Below, one piece after another: positions 35,844 to 44,873 of a stretch of DNA of 64,000 nucleotides. Positions within the stretch are counted from its first letter, which is position 1. Each line of letters opens with the position of its first letter. The notes under the pieces are model-generated. The model saw only the letters and a list, made by a program, of their open reading frames with translations, had not been told where the DNA came from and ran no database searches. This DNA is from Chloroflexota bacterium (GTDB taxonomy: Bacteria > Chloroflexota > Anaerolineae > UBA7937 > B3-Chlor), in contig JAUVXJ010000005.1 of NCBI GenBank assembly GCA_030603665.1, forward strand, positions 124,001-188,000. Reading direction: 5' to 3'. A program made the translations under genes and the position numbers.

Positions 35844-36674
35844 CTACTGCCACTCTCTAGCCAGGGCCACCAGATTGGCGACCTTGGTCTCGTCAACAGG
35901 ATTCGAGGCGACTCCGCCCTCTTTGAGGCTTGTCCCAACGATGACGCCGTCTGCCACAGAGAGCAGATTCGCGACGTTGCCTTCGTGCACGCCACTCCCA
36001 ACCAGCACTGGGTACTCAGGAACCGCCTCCCTTGCTCTGATCACGTCGCCCATCTCTGTCGGCTCGCCCGTTCCCGCACCGGTCACGATGACCGCATCCG
36101 CCAGCCCTCGATAGGCAGCCTCCCTCGCTGCCTGTTCAATACTCAGAGCACCCAGGGGGATCGCATGCTTGACCAGCACGTCTGCAAGGAGCCTTATCTC
36201 CGCGCCAAGCTCCCGCCGGTATCTCAGCGTATCGTGAGCGCTGCCTTCAACGATACCTTGATCGGTTACCATGGCACCGGTATGCACATTCACTCTGATG
36301 AAGCTGGCACTAGTGACAGAGGCGATCGCTATGGCTGACTTGCTGTCATTCCTCAGCACGTTAATCCCCACAGGGATACGTACAGCTTCCATGACAGCCT
36401 CCGCCGCCAGCGTCATAGCGGAGACGGTGTGAGCCTCTACACGGCCCTTGCAGAAAGGAGCATCGCCGAAGTTCTCGACGATGAGCCCGTCCATCCCCCC
36501 TCGCGCCAGAGCTTGTCCGTCAGAGACGGCTCTCTCCAACACTTCGTTCACCCCACCCGCCCACCGCGGCGACCCTGGCAGCGGGAGCAGATGAACCATA
36601 CCAATCGCGTACTTTTCGGCGCCAAACAACTCCTGTAACACTCTCTTGGGATCCACGCTGCTCTCACTGAACAT
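35844..36674 (-). CDS. BtpA/SgcQ-family protein
   Basis: A 276-residue TIM-barrel protein. YAIGMVHLLPLPGSPRW at the N-terminus, GGMDGLIVENFGDAPF, INVLRNDSKSAIAIA, FIRVNVHTGAMVTDQGI and VLVGSGVHEGNVANLL are family marks. Cyanobacterial BtpA is linked to photosystem I assembly; SgcQ-like members in other bacteria occur with sugar transport and kinase genes and are taken to be barrel enzymes acting on phosphosugars or nucleosides. The PfkB kinase next to it fits the second view. The ATG has a GGAGG site. Confidence 0.85.
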   Translation of the reverse strand: MFSESSVDPKRVLQELFGAEKYAIGMVHLLPLPGSPRWAGGVNEVLERAVSDGQALARGGMDGLIVENFGDAPFCKGRVEAHTVSAMTLAAEAVMEAVRIPVGINVLRNDSKSAIAIASVTSASFIRVNVHTGAMVTDQGIVEGSAHDTLRYRRELGAEIRLLADVLVKHAIPLGALSIEQAAREAAYRGLADAVIVTGAGTGEPTEMGDVIRAREAVPEYPVLVGSGVHEGNVANLLSVADGVIVGTSLKEGGVASNPVDETKVANLVALAREWQ

Positions 36675-36780
36675 CTGCAGGCCTCCGTGAGCGACATCGA
36701 AGCAAGTCGAAAGAAGGGACGCTGGAACGTGCAGGGTCGGTTCACCCAGGCACGGCCCGTGCTTCAGCCCGCGGGTTCGC

Positions 36781-37611
36781 CTACTGTGCTATCCCCAAGA
36801 TCTGTCGGGCCTCGTTCGGGGTCGCAACCTCCCGCTCAAGGGTTCGGACCAGGTCTGCCGCCATCTCCACCAGCTGCGCATTGCTCTCGGCGAGGACCCC
36901 TTGGCGAAGATAGAGGTTGTCCTCGAACCCAACGCGGATATTGCCTCCCAGCAGGATGCCCAGCGCGCTCATGGGCAACTGCGCGCGTCCCACTCCCAGA
37001 ACCGACCAGTGGGCATCAGTAGGCAGTTTGCTCTTCATGAACAAGAGATTCTCCGCAGTTGCCTGTATACCCCACTTGACTCCCATACAAAGTTGAACCA
37101 GGGCCGGTTCGTCTACAAGGCCCTTCTCGATCAGGCTCCTTGCCTGGCTGATATGGCCGACGTCGAACACCTCGATTTCGGGCTTGACGCCATGCTCCAG
37201 CATCCTCTTTGCCGCGGTCTTCCCCCACTCTGGAGGGTTCACGAACACTCGATCTACAAGATTCACGGAACCTACGTCGAGCGAGCAGATTCCGGGCCGC
37301 AGCGTCACAGGTTGAAGACGCTTATCGATGAGGTTTGGACCGCTGAGATTAAGCCCGCTCGTGGTGAGATTGATGATCATGTCGCACTCATCCCTGATGC
37401 GATCCATCACCTCTTGGAATAGGTCGATCCTGAAATCCGGCCTTCCCGTTTCAGGATCGCGAACATGAATGTGCGCAATGGCTGCCCCAGCCCGACAGCA
37501 CTCAACCGCAGCCTGAGCGATCTCCACAGGCGTGTAGGGAACGGCAGGATTCATCGCCTTCGTGGGTCTTGATCCCGTTACCGCTGCGGTGACGATGACC
37601 TTGTCCTTGAT
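36781..37611 (-). CDS. BKACE-family beta-keto acid cleavage enzyme, copy 2, apparent ATC start
   Basis: 276 residues if started at ATC 37611. The family's first strand is plainly encoded upstream of the first ATG (37554): [30 protein letters not shown] ribosome site lies nine bases before the ATC, exactly where an ATG would be expected, and a stop lies further upstream with no ATG, GTG or TTG in frame. Either AUC is used, which is rare, or the start codon was lost by mutation and expression is reduced. The active-site [11 protein letters not shown] and [12 protein letters not shown] are intact. Starting at 37554 would remove the first barrel strand. It is the first gene after a promoter with a palindromic operator. 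Confidence 0.8.
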   Translation of the reverse strand: MKDKVIVTAAVTGSRPTKAMNPAVPYTPVEIAQAAVECCRAGAAIAHIHVRDPETGRPDFRIDLFQEVMDRIRDECDMIINLTTSGLNLSGPNLIDKRLQPVTLRPGICSLDVGSVNLVDRVFVNPPEWGKTAAKRMLEHGVKPEIEVFDVGHISQARSLIEKGLVDEPALVQLCMGVKWGIQATAENLLFMKSKLPTDAHWSVLGVGRAQLPMSALGILLGGNIRVGFEDNLYLRQGVLAESNAQLVEMAADLVRTLEREVATPNEARQILGIAQ

Positions 37612-37824
37612 CTGATGCCACCTCTCAAATCGCCATGAAACCCCGGCCTGGGAAGTCTAGGCGCACGGCTCCTGGTCCGGTACGCGCTATGAAGCTGAGC
37701 AGGCCCTGTGCAACTGATAGATGCTCAGTCCGTAGCCCGGCGTCCTCCGGGAGCGGCTGCATCGCCTGGCATGGATATCGCCGGGGTTGGAGTCTCGCCC
37801 TCGCGGCATACGGATGGTACAACG

Positions 37825-37854
37825 ATTATAGCGTCTTGGCTCTGACAGAGCCAA
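37825..37854 (-). promoter_or_regulatory. Promoter with overlapping palindromic operator upstream of BKACE copy 2
   Basis: On the minus strand TTGGCT (37854-37849), an 18-base spacer and a perfect TATAAT (37830-37825). The -35 box and spacer lie inside a perfect palindrome with 8-base arms, TTGGCTCT-GAC-AGAGCCAA (37836-37854). Poor -35, perfect -10 and an overlapping operator are typical of a regulated promoter. The transcript would read through BKACE copy 2, BtpA and PfkB genes. Confidence 0.65.
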
Positions 37855-38000
37855 TCGTCGCGGCTGCATGCGACGAGTGCGAACAGAGGACTCTATTTCG
37901 AACGGCTCAGCCATCTTCTCGCCCATGTGGCTGGGGAGCGGAATGGTGTTGTGGGGATCTGTGCACGGTCAACAGTTCGGCGTCCGCGCCTTGAAGGAGG

Positions 38001-38222
38001 TTATCCTGTTGTGGAGTTGTGCTCAGTCGCCAGGCGACCGCACCGCTTGCAGAGGATCTCCTCCGCCACCAAGACGTGCGTCGGGTTCAACAGAGGGGAC
38101 GGGCAACCGTGGTTCTGGCGAGTCGCACATTCCACCTGAGTCACCCATTCTCCCTGCTTATTGTAGTAGCCGACGTCACGAGGTGCATAGCATGGCCTAC
38201 AGGGACACAGCGCGCTCCGCAC
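38001..38222 (-). CDS. Possible small Cys-rich (zinc-ribbon-like) protein
   Basis: A 73-codon frame in an otherwise empty region (37855-38297). It has protein-like composition and spaced Cys/His residues: GYYNKQGEWVTQVEC, HGCPSPLLNPTHVL and CKRCGRLA. The pattern resembles a zinc-binding knuckle, but I cannot name a family and no ribosome site stands out. It could also be a relic. Confidence 0.3.
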   Translation of the reverse strand: MRSALCPCRPCYAPRDVGYYNKQGEWVTQVECATRQNHGCPSPLLNPTHVLVAEEILCKRCGRLATEHNSTTG

Positions 38223-38297
38223 GTAGCCCCAACGACCAGCGCGTTCCCTTGATTCATGGGCATGGTGATCGACTTCCAGAGGACCCTCCCGTCTGTC

Positions 38298-39668
38298 TCA
38301 CGCCGCGAGCAAGATCTTCAAGTCGTTCACGTTCGTCCCAGTCGGGCCAGTGACGACAGCGTCCCCAGTCTCGCGCAGCAGGCCATACACATCATGTCTC
38401 CGGAGGGCCGACGACGGATCCAGACCCTTGGAGAGCGCTGCCGCTCGCGACGTGCCATCGACCATACCGCCGGCACTATCGGTTGGGCCATCTGATCCGT
38501 CACTATCGATGGACACGATCACGGTGCCGGGCAAGCCGCCGATATCCATACCGGCAGACATTGCAAACTCCTGGTTGGGACCACCCATGCCCCTCTGATG
38601 GGAGCCGATGTTCACGACGTTTTCCCCGCCCGCGATGATCGCACAGGGCCTAGGGAAGGGCCGTTCGAATGCCAGAGTCTCCTTCGCAATCGCAGCAAAG
38701 AAGCTGCCCGCCTCCGCAGCCTCTCCCTGGAGCATCGATGTGAGGATGACCGAGTTGAACCCCAACTCCTTTGCGCGTTCATAGGCCCCAACGCAGGCAG
38801 CATCGCCAGGGACAACAATGAAGCTGTGCAGTGGCAGATCTACGAAGTCCTTCGGGGTCTCCTGCGCGTCTCCGCCATCCCGCAGATATGCGCTGGCCGA
38901 AGTTGGGAAAGCGTCCCAGAGGTCAAAGTCGTCCATGACGCGGCGCGCGTCGTCGAAGGACGATGTATCCGGAACGGTCGGCCCCGTGATGTAGTCCAGA
39001 TCGTCACCTACAACGTCCGACACGGTGAGGTTGATCAGCGTGGCTGGCAGTAGCTTCCTGGCCAGCCAGCCGCCCTTGATCTGTGACAGATGCTTGCGAA
39101 CACAATTGATTTGAAAGATATCCGCGCCGCTCAGTAGGAGGAGTTGGTTGACTTTCTGCTTGTCCTCAAGGGTGACACCACCCACCGGCAAGGCTAACAG
39201 AGCAGAACTGCCGCCCGTGATACCCGCAAAGACCAGATCCTTCTCCGTCAGATCCTCCGCCCGCTCCATGATGCGTCTGGCCGCGCGATAGCTGTTCCGA
39301 TCCGGGACAGGATGCGCGGCGTGGATCACTTCCACGCGGTTGAGATCGGCTCGATCACCATGCTTCAGCACGATCACGCCACCCGTGATGCGGTCACCCA
39401 GTTTTCCTTCGAGCGCTTCCGCGATCCCACGCGATGCCTTCCCTGCCCCAAACATGAAAACCCGGTCGTACTCGCAGAGGTCCAGTGTCAGTCCCTCTAT
39501 CTCAATCGTGTCGCCGTCTACCAGCAACAGGCGATTCACCGCGGCGCGCGGGTCGGCGGCTGCCAATGCATGTTCAATGACATCCGCCGCTGCATCGCGC
39601 ACATCGGATTCGCCGTGCGCTGTCAGCTCCTCTCGATTGAGGATGAAGCGCCCACTATCTTTGCCCAC
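38298..39668 (-). CDS. Glycerate 2-kinase (MOFRL/GckA type)
   Basis: 456 residues. The N-terminal domain shows VFMFGAGKASRGIAEALE, HPVPDRNSYRAARRIM and GGSSALLALP. The MOFRL C-terminal domain ends with TGPTGTNVNDLKILLA. The enzyme makes 2-phosphoglycerate from D-glycerate and ATP, linking sugar acids, serine or glycine breakdown to lower glycolysis. The start is GTG with an AGGGGGTGG site, only 9 bases after the stop of the enolase-like gene, so the two are translated from one message. Since a true enolase would use the 2-phosphoglycerate formed here, the pairing is meaningful but complicated by the odd residues of that neighbour. Confidence 0.9.
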   Translation of the reverse strand: MGKDSGRFILNREELTAHGESDVRDAAADVIEHALAAADPRAAVNRLLLVDGDTIEIEGLTLDLCEYDRVFMFGAGKASRGIAEALEGKLGDRITGGVIVLKHGDRADLNRVEVIHAAHPVPDRNSYRAARRIMERAEDLTEKDLVFAGITGGSSALLALPVGGVTLEDKQKVNQLLLLSGADIFQINCVRKHLSQIKGGWLARKLLPATLINLTVSDVVGDDLDYITGPTVPDTSSFDDARRVMDDFDLWDAFPTSASAYLRDGGDAQETPKDFVDLPLHSFIVVPGDAACVGAYERAKELGFNSVILTSMLQGEAAEAGSFFAAIAKETLAFERPFPRPCAIIAGGENVVNIGSHQRGMGGPNQEFAMSAGMDIGGLPGTVIVSIDSDGSDGPTDSAGGMVDGTSRAAALSKGLDPSSALRRHDVYGLLRETGDAVVTGPTGTNVNDLKILLAA

Positions 39669-39677
39669 TCCACCCCC

Positions 39678-40949
39678 TCATATAGGCCTGCGGAAGTCTC
39701 GTCCGGGGTAGCGAGCCTGGCTACCCAGCTCCTCGGCAATACGAAGTAGCTGGTTGTACTTGCCAGTGCGCTCGCTCCTTGTCGTGCCAGTCTTGATCTG
39801 GCCGCAGTTCAGTGCGACCGCAAGATCGGCGATGGAGGTGTCCTCGGTCTCACCAGACCTCTCGGACACCTGAACTCCATATCCGGAGCGATACGCGAAT
39901 TCGGCTGCGTCCAGAGCTTCAGTCAGCGTGCCCACTTGATTGAACTTCCACAGTATTGCATTCGCCGCGCCCGCTTCGACTCCACGCCGGATGTGCTCGG
40001 TGTTCGTGGTAAAGAGATCGTCACCCACTATCTGCACGCCGTCCAGCTTGGAGGTCAGAATGGCGTGTCCCTCCAGATCATCTTCCATCAGAGGATCTTC
40101 AATAGAGCCAAATGGATACGCTTCGCACAACTTGACGTACATGTCGATGACATCATCGCGTGCCATGTCCTCGCCATCCATGCGGTACACGCCCCTCTCC
40201 CAGTCGTACCAGTGGCTCGCTGCCGCGTCCAGCCCATACACGATCTTGTCGGCATAGCCGGACGCGTTGACTGCGGTTGACAGCATCTCCATCGGCTCTC
40301 GGATGCCAGTCAAGGGAGGCGCGAAGCCCCCCTCATCGCCAACGTTCGCCCCAATCTTCCCGAACCTGTCTACGATCAAATCGTGCAGGATGATATTGAT
40401 CTCGTAGCAGATCTGCAGACCTTCAAGGAGATCGCTGGCGCCGACCGGCATGACGATGAACTCTTGGATCTCCAGATCGTTCGAGGTCAGCTTGCCACCG
40501 TTGATCAGGTTGACGAGAGGAACAGGGATTACGTGAGCATTGGCGTTGAGGTACTTGTAGAACGGAAGGCCCGTCACGTGAGCTGCGGCCTTTGCCACGC
40601 TTAGAGACACGCCGGCGACGGCGTTGGATCCCAGTTTGGACTTGTTTCCCGTACCATCCAGCTCACACAGCAATGCGTCTATCGCGCGCTGATCTCGAGG
40701 ATCACGTCCAATCAGGGCCGGGCCGATGATCTCCATCACGTTCCCTACGGCCTTTGTTACGCCCTGCCCGCCCCAGCGCCTGCCACCGTCGCGCACTTCA
40801 ACGGCCTCACGCTTTCCGGTCGACCGACCAGCCGGGACATCCGTCCGCCCGGCCAAGTCCCCGTCGACCCAAGCATCGACCTCAACTGTGGGAAAGCCCC
40901 TGCAGTCTATGATCTCTCGCGCCCGAACATCGGTTATGGTACACACCAT
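39678..40949 (-). CDS. Enolase-superfamily protein with altered active-site residues
   Basis: 423 residues, alignable with enolase over its whole length. The metal ligands (D241, E284, D310), the catalytic lysines (K335 in LWKFNQVG, K386 in QIKTGT), E206 (GDEGGFAP), E163 (IQEF) and R364 are kept. Three conserved active-site residues are not: the loop Ser of P-S-G-A-S-T-G is Ala (VPAGRSTG), the His of GGEHADN is Leu (GGKLTSND), and the His of SHRSGETED is Glu (SERSGETED). Comparison is with E. coli enolase from memory. It may be a phosphopyruvate hydratase variant or act on another phospho-sugar acid. ATG at 40949 with a GGGAGG site. Paired with glycerate kinase. Confidence 0.85.
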   Translation of the reverse strand: MVCTITDVRAREIIDCRGFPTVEVDAWVDGDLAGRTDVPAGRSTGKREAVEVRDGGRRWGGQGVTKAVGNVMEIIGPALIGRDPRDQRAIDALLCELDGTGNKSKLGSNAVAGVSLSVAKAAAHVTGLPFYKYLNANAHVIPVPLVNLINGGKLTSNDLEIQEFIVMPVGASDLLEGLQICYEINIILHDLIVDRFGKIGANVGDEGGFAPPLTGIREPMEMLSTAVNASGYADKIVYGLDAAASHWYDWERGVYRMDGEDMARDDVIDMYVKLCEAYPFGSIEDPLMEDDLEGHAILTSKLDGVQIVGDDLFTTNTEHIRRGVEAGAANAILWKFNQVGTLTEALDAAEFAYRSGYGVQVSERSGETEDTSIADLAVALNCGQIKTGTTRSERTGKYNQLLRIAEELGSQARYPGRDFRRPI

Positions 40950-41175
40950 TCCCTTACACCTCCCTGGCCACACAGTAGCCCTCTACCTGCGTACCGATCA
41001 GAAATGCACCGTGTTTCCTGCTGATTCTCATCGGCCTCATGTCCATCTCTTCACCATTGAGGAGCTCCCCTATCTCTGATCATGCGGGCATTGGACGTCT
41101 TCACGAACCTCTGGAATCACCCGCCGCTCAGACCACCTTGTTCGACACTCTAAGCCCGAATCGCGTCGCCAGCAA

Positions 41176-42462
41176 CTAGCCCTCAGACGGCATGTCATCC
41201 GCGACGTGCGGAATGGTCATCGGTCCATCAGCCAACACACAGATCCTCGCGTCCTGCCCGTAGCGCTCAACCAGCATCGCCACTGTTGCTTCTACCGATT
41301 CGCAAGGTTCGAGCATTGCCTGGCGCACCGCCTCTGGATCCAGATATGAGCTCTTCACGTACACCTGGGCCTTCTTCAGCAACTGCGCCAGGATCTGCAC
41401 ATCCCACTGATCCTGGCGCGCGAACTCATCAGAGTGAATCAGCGCCAGCAGCTCGTCCGGGCTGGAAGCCATTCGCAGCACCTCTGCAAATCCCCCATAG
41501 TCCGGCAGGCCCTCCCGACACTCTGTGGCGATCACGATGCTGCCCTCTTGTTTCACCACCTGCGCAGCGGCCGAAATGCCCTTCACCGATTGGTACAGGT
41601 TCAGGTCCAGTGGGTACCCAGAGTTGGTCGTGACCACGATGTCAAAGGGAGCAGGAACCGCCACTCGAGCTGTCGAGGCGACGAACTGGATGCCGGCCCG
41701 ATGTGCCTCCAACATGTCGCCGGCAAAGACACCCGTGATCTGCTTGTCCCGGTTCAGCGCCACGTTCAGAATGAACGCAGGAGAGGTCATCTGCGCGACT
41801 TCGCGCATCTCTTCCCAAATCGGGTTCCCCTCGGTCACTCCCCAAGTCGCACGGACATCCCCGATCATGTTGACGCCATGGTTCGCCTGCACAGTCCGTG
41901 CATCTGACACTCCGGGCAGGACGGATTTCGGTCCGCCAGAGAAGCCGGCAAAAAGGTGAGGCTCGATGAATCCCGTCAGGATTCGAACACTGGCCCGCAT
42001 GTACTCTCCGTTGACGAATGCCTGGTGCCCGCGTGAGGTCTCTCCGGCAAGGACCGCGCCCTTCTGGTCCCACGCATCGTGCTGGACTATTCGATAGTTC
42101 TCCACCAGATCCGGGCCTAGCATTTCCACCAACTCACCATCGGTATTGGGGCGATGTGTGCCAAGCGCGTTGATCAGTACAATCTGCTCTCTCGAAACGT
42201 GAGACAGTTCTTCGAGCATAACCGCCAACATAATCTCGCGGGGTTGAGGGCGGGTAAGGTCACTGAAGACAATGGCTACTGTGTCATCACCGTCTACTAG
42301 ATCACGCAAGGGTGGTGTGCCTGACGGGGCGCGCAGTGCTGCACGAATCGCCTCGTCCTCGGCCGGAATACCGGGCACATAGCCTGACTCCACAACGGTC
42401 ACGTTCCGGTCAGGGAGATCTACCCATAACCCTTCCTCACCGTACGCTAGTTTAACCTTCAT
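41176..42462 (-). CDS. LarA-family nickel-pincer racemase/epimerase (DUF2088)
   Basis: 428 residues from the ATG at 42462 (GAGAGGG site); the longer open frame upstream has no family sequence and overlaps the aldehyde oxidoreductase gene. Family residues are clear: FSDLTRPQP, the His in GTHRPNTDGE, EPHLFAGFSGGPKSVLPGVS with the His and the Lys that anchors the nickel-pincer nucleotide in LarA, and ANHG. LarA racemises lactate, and relatives racemise or epimerise other 2-hydroxy acids. The cofactor genes larB, larC and larE are not in the window. It lies 53 bases after the aldehyde:ferredoxin oxidoreductase gene, in the same direction. Confidence 0.88.
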   Translation of the reverse strand: MKVKLAYGEEGLWVDLPDRNVTVVESGYVPGIPAEDEAIRAALRAPSGTPPLRDLVDGDDTVAIVFSDLTRPQPREIMLAVMLEELSHVSREQIVLINALGTHRPNTDGELVEMLGPDLVENYRIVQHDAWDQKGAVLAGETSRGHQAFVNGEYMRASVRILTGFIEPHLFAGFSGGPKSVLPGVSDARTVQANHGVNMIGDVRATWGVTEGNPIWEEMREVAQMTSPAFILNVALNRDKQITGVFAGDMLEAHRAGIQFVASTARVAVPAPFDIVVTTNSGYPLDLNLYQSVKGISAAAQVVKQEGSIVIATECREGLPDYGGFAEVLRMASSPDELLALIHSDEFARQDQWDVQILAQLLKKAQVYVKSSYLDPEAVRQAMLEPCESVEATVAMLVERYGQDARICVLADGPMTIPHVADDMPSEG

Positions 42463-42515
42463 TATGCCCTCTCTGCCTACAACCTTGTTGCGACCCGACG
42501 CAGGGCCACGGCGCT

Positions 42516-44420
42516 CTAGAGCTTCAGTTCGTCCGCCACCCAGCCAAGGCCTAGCTCCTCCAGCTTCCACCTCGTAGGGTTGCCGGTCTCTACCTCCCAG
42601 CCGCACATCGAGTAGTAAGTGTCCAGCGCCTTCGCGAGTTGCTGGCGTTCCAGCTTCCATCCCCCAGTCGGACCGCCCTCCAGTCCCTTAAACAACTTCT
42701 CAGGCAAGACATCGTCCTGTCTGGTGAAACCTTCTCGTGCATTGAACGCTCGGAGCAGGTTCAGGCGACGCTCCCCCAGCTTCTGAAGCTCGAAAAGGCT
42801 GTAGTTCCATCCAGTGACAGCCCGGATGACATCGAGCAACTGGCTCGGTCCGTATAGCTGCCAGGCCGGGCCGTACACAAACTGGCAGGCGTTGAACGTG
42901 TCCAGAGCGCTGTACATATGTTGAGTGTACATCGCAAACCGGACCTTCTCGGGCCCCAGCGACTGCGGTTCCTGAGGTTCCTTCAGATCCAGCTCCGACA
43001 GTCGCTCTCTGTGGTCGTCAAAGTCTGGCGGCTCGTAGCTGGGATCATGTTCGTGCGACTGGTGATCCGCGCCGAACGGATTGACGGCGTAGATCAAAGC
43101 AAGCGAGCGCTTGATTCGCGGCATGTGCGCGGGCAGTTCCAGCCCCTTCACAGTGACCAGCAACTCCTCCGTTCCCCGCCCGATGGCTTGCGCCGCTCTC
43201 TCAGAGCCCTCAGCCAGGATGTCGCCGAATCCCTCACGTGTGGCGATCATCTCCGCCAGCCTCACCATGGACTCCGCATCTCCAAACCTCAAGTCCATGC
43301 CCCCGGTATCCTGCGTCGAGATCAGGCCGGCCTCGAAGCACTCCATGGCCCATGAGATCGTGGCCCCGCAAGAAATGGTATCCATCCCATACGCATTGCA
43401 GATTTGATTCGCCTTCGCGACGGCGCTCAGGTCGTCCACTCCACAGTAACTGCCGAGGGCTGACAGGGTCTCGTACTCCGGCCCACCGTAGCGGGGATCG
43501 ACCTGGAAGGGTCCGTCCGTGACCTCCACAATCCGCTTGCACCGCACCGCGCAGGCGTAGCATGTGTGGCGCTCTTTGAGAATGGTGTCGTACATCGTCT
43601 CGCCCGAAATGGCCTCCCAGCCTCCGAAGACGCCACTATTGAAGTTGAAGGTGGGTAGTCCCCCAACTGCCTGTTGTGCACCTACGGTTTCCGCAGTTCC
43701 GTACTTCGCTGTGCCCGCAACACCAGATGTGGCTAGGTTGGCGGCACCCCAGCGAGCCAGCTCCCGGAGTGATTCGGGATCCGCGATCTCGATCCCCTGG
43801 CCACCACGCACGGCTACGGCCTTCAGTCGCTTAGCTCCCATCACCGCACCCATGCCCGTGCGGCCATTTGCGCGATTGCACATGCTGACCAGGTTGGCGA
43901 ACCGGACGCCGTTCTCCCCGGCCGGCCCGCACTGCAGGACTTCTATCTTTGGATCCCCCAGTTCATCTCTGATGGCAGACTCGGCATCGCCCGTGACTTG
44001 ACCCCATACGTGGGAAGCCTCCCGCAGCTCGGCTTCTCCATCGTGCACCCATAGATAGACGGGCTCAGGCGATTGGCCCTGGACGATGATCGCGTCAAAG
44101 CCTGCGGACTTCAACTCGGCCGGCCAGAAGCCACCACCTTGGGAGTCACCTACGGCGTTTGTCAACGGCGATTTGGCAGCTGCCGTCACGCGGCTCTGCC
44201 CCGAGATGGGCGCACCCGTCAGTGGGCTCAGTGCCAGCACCAGCACATTCTCCGGCCCCAGAGGATCGACGCCCGCGGGCACCTCTCTGAGCAGATGGTA
44301 GGCAGCCAGTGCACTTCCCCCCACGTACTTGCGGTAGAACTGTTCACCAGGTTCGTCGCACTCAACGTCTCCTGAACCGAGATCGACCCTCAAGATTCTG
44401 TTATGATAACCGTAAGGCAT
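42516..44420 (-). CDS. Aldehyde:ferredoxin oxidoreductase family (tungsten/molybdenum), copy 1
   Basis: 634 residues, full family length. N-terminal domain with NRILRVDLGSGDVE and YVGGSALAAYHLL; pterin-binding region with RANGRTGMGAVMGAKRLKA; the [4Fe-4S] ligands in CYACAVRC with a further Cys in DTFNACQF. The enzyme oxidises aldehydes to carboxylic acids and reduces ferredoxin. The ATG at 44420 has a GGAGGGAG site. A MoaD gene 136 bases upstream is the usual partner for cofactor assembly. Acetaldehyde from the threonine aldolase encoded three genes upstream is a plausible substrate, by inference. Confidence 0.92.
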   Translation of the reverse strand: MPYGYHNRILRVDLGSGDVECDEPGEQFYRKYVGGSALAAYHLLREVPAGVDPLGPENVLVLALSPLTGAPISGQSRVTAAAKSPLTNAVGDSQGGGFWPAELKSAGFDAIIVQGQSPEPVYLWVHDGEAELREASHVWGQVTGDAESAIRDELGDPKIEVLQCGPAGENGVRFANLVSMCNRANGRTGMGAVMGAKRLKAVAVRGGQGIEIADPESLRELARWGAANLATSGVAGTAKYGTAETVGAQQAVGGLPTFNFNSGVFGGWEAISGETMYDTILKERHTCYACAVRCKRIVEVTDGPFQVDPRYGGPEYETLSALGSYCGVDDLSAVAKANQICNAYGMDTISCGATISWAMECFEAGLISTQDTGGMDLRFGDAESMVRLAEMIATREGFGDILAEGSERAAQAIGRGTEELLVTVKGLELPAHMPRIKRSLALIYAVNPFGADHQSHEHDPSYEPPDFDDHRERLSELDLKEPQEPQSLGPEKVRFAMYTQHMYSALDTFNACQFVYGPAWQLYGPSQLLDVIRAVTGWNYSLFELQKLGERRLNLLRAFNAREGFTRQDDVLPEKLFKGLEGGPTGGWKLERQQLAKALDTYYSMCGWEVETGNPTRWKLEELGLGWVADELKL

Positions 44421-44556
44421 TTGCTCCCTCCTATCTCGCATCACCACCGTGAGGACCCCAGCGGCACCAGCCTGGATGTAATCCGCTACACCAAGTCCTT
44501 ATCAGGGAACCTTCTGTATCTGGGGTGGAGGAGAGGGCACGAGACCTTGGTGCGAG

Positions 44557-44790
44557 TCATCCCCCCGCCACCGGAGTGAACATGCCAACGATGTCGCCAG
44601 CCTGAAGTTCCTCAAGTCGATCTCTCACCCTGGAGCCATTGACCATGACCACCACTGGTTGGTCAATCTCGAAACGTGCCAACAGATCAGCCACCGTCGC
44701 CCGCTCGGCCATTGTGACCGTCGCGACGCCCTTACACTCGGAGGGCAATCGCTCCCTCAGAATCGAGTACAGATGAACTTCAACTTCCAC
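44557..44790 (-). CDS. MoaD/ThiS-family sulfur carrier
   Basis: 77 residues with a beta-grasp pattern and the C-terminal Gly-Gly (TPVAGG) that is adenylated and thiocarboxylated. MoaD supplies sulfur for the dithiolene of molybdopterin and tungstopterin, and aldehyde:ferredoxin oxidoreductase genes often carry their own copy, as here. The start is GTG with a weak ribosome site. It lies between the class V PLP enzyme and the oxidoreductase. Confidence 0.85.
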   Translation of the reverse strand: MEVEVHLYSILRERLPSECKGVATVTMAERATVADLLARFEIDQPVVVMVNGSRVRDRLEELQAGDIVGMFTPVAGG

Positions 44791-44873
44791 CAGTCACCAT
44801 ACCGCGAAGCTGACTGCCTGCACGCCTCCTGCTGCGCGATTCTGCCCGCTAGTTCGGTGCAGCAGTGGAGCGG

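Noticed and set aside
35043..36338. 431-codon plus-strand frame spanning two genes
   Set aside because: It runs antisense through both the PfkB and BtpA genes, each with clear family motifs and ribosome sites.
37735..37815. tRNA-like GC-rich stretch on the minus strand
   Set aside because: A partial T-arm-like sequence was seen, but no acceptor stem or anticodon arm could be folded.
42462..42660. N-terminal extension of the LarA-family protein overlapping the aldehyde oxidoreductase gene
   Set aside because: The extra 66 codons have no family sequence, and the ATG at 42462 has its own ribosome site.
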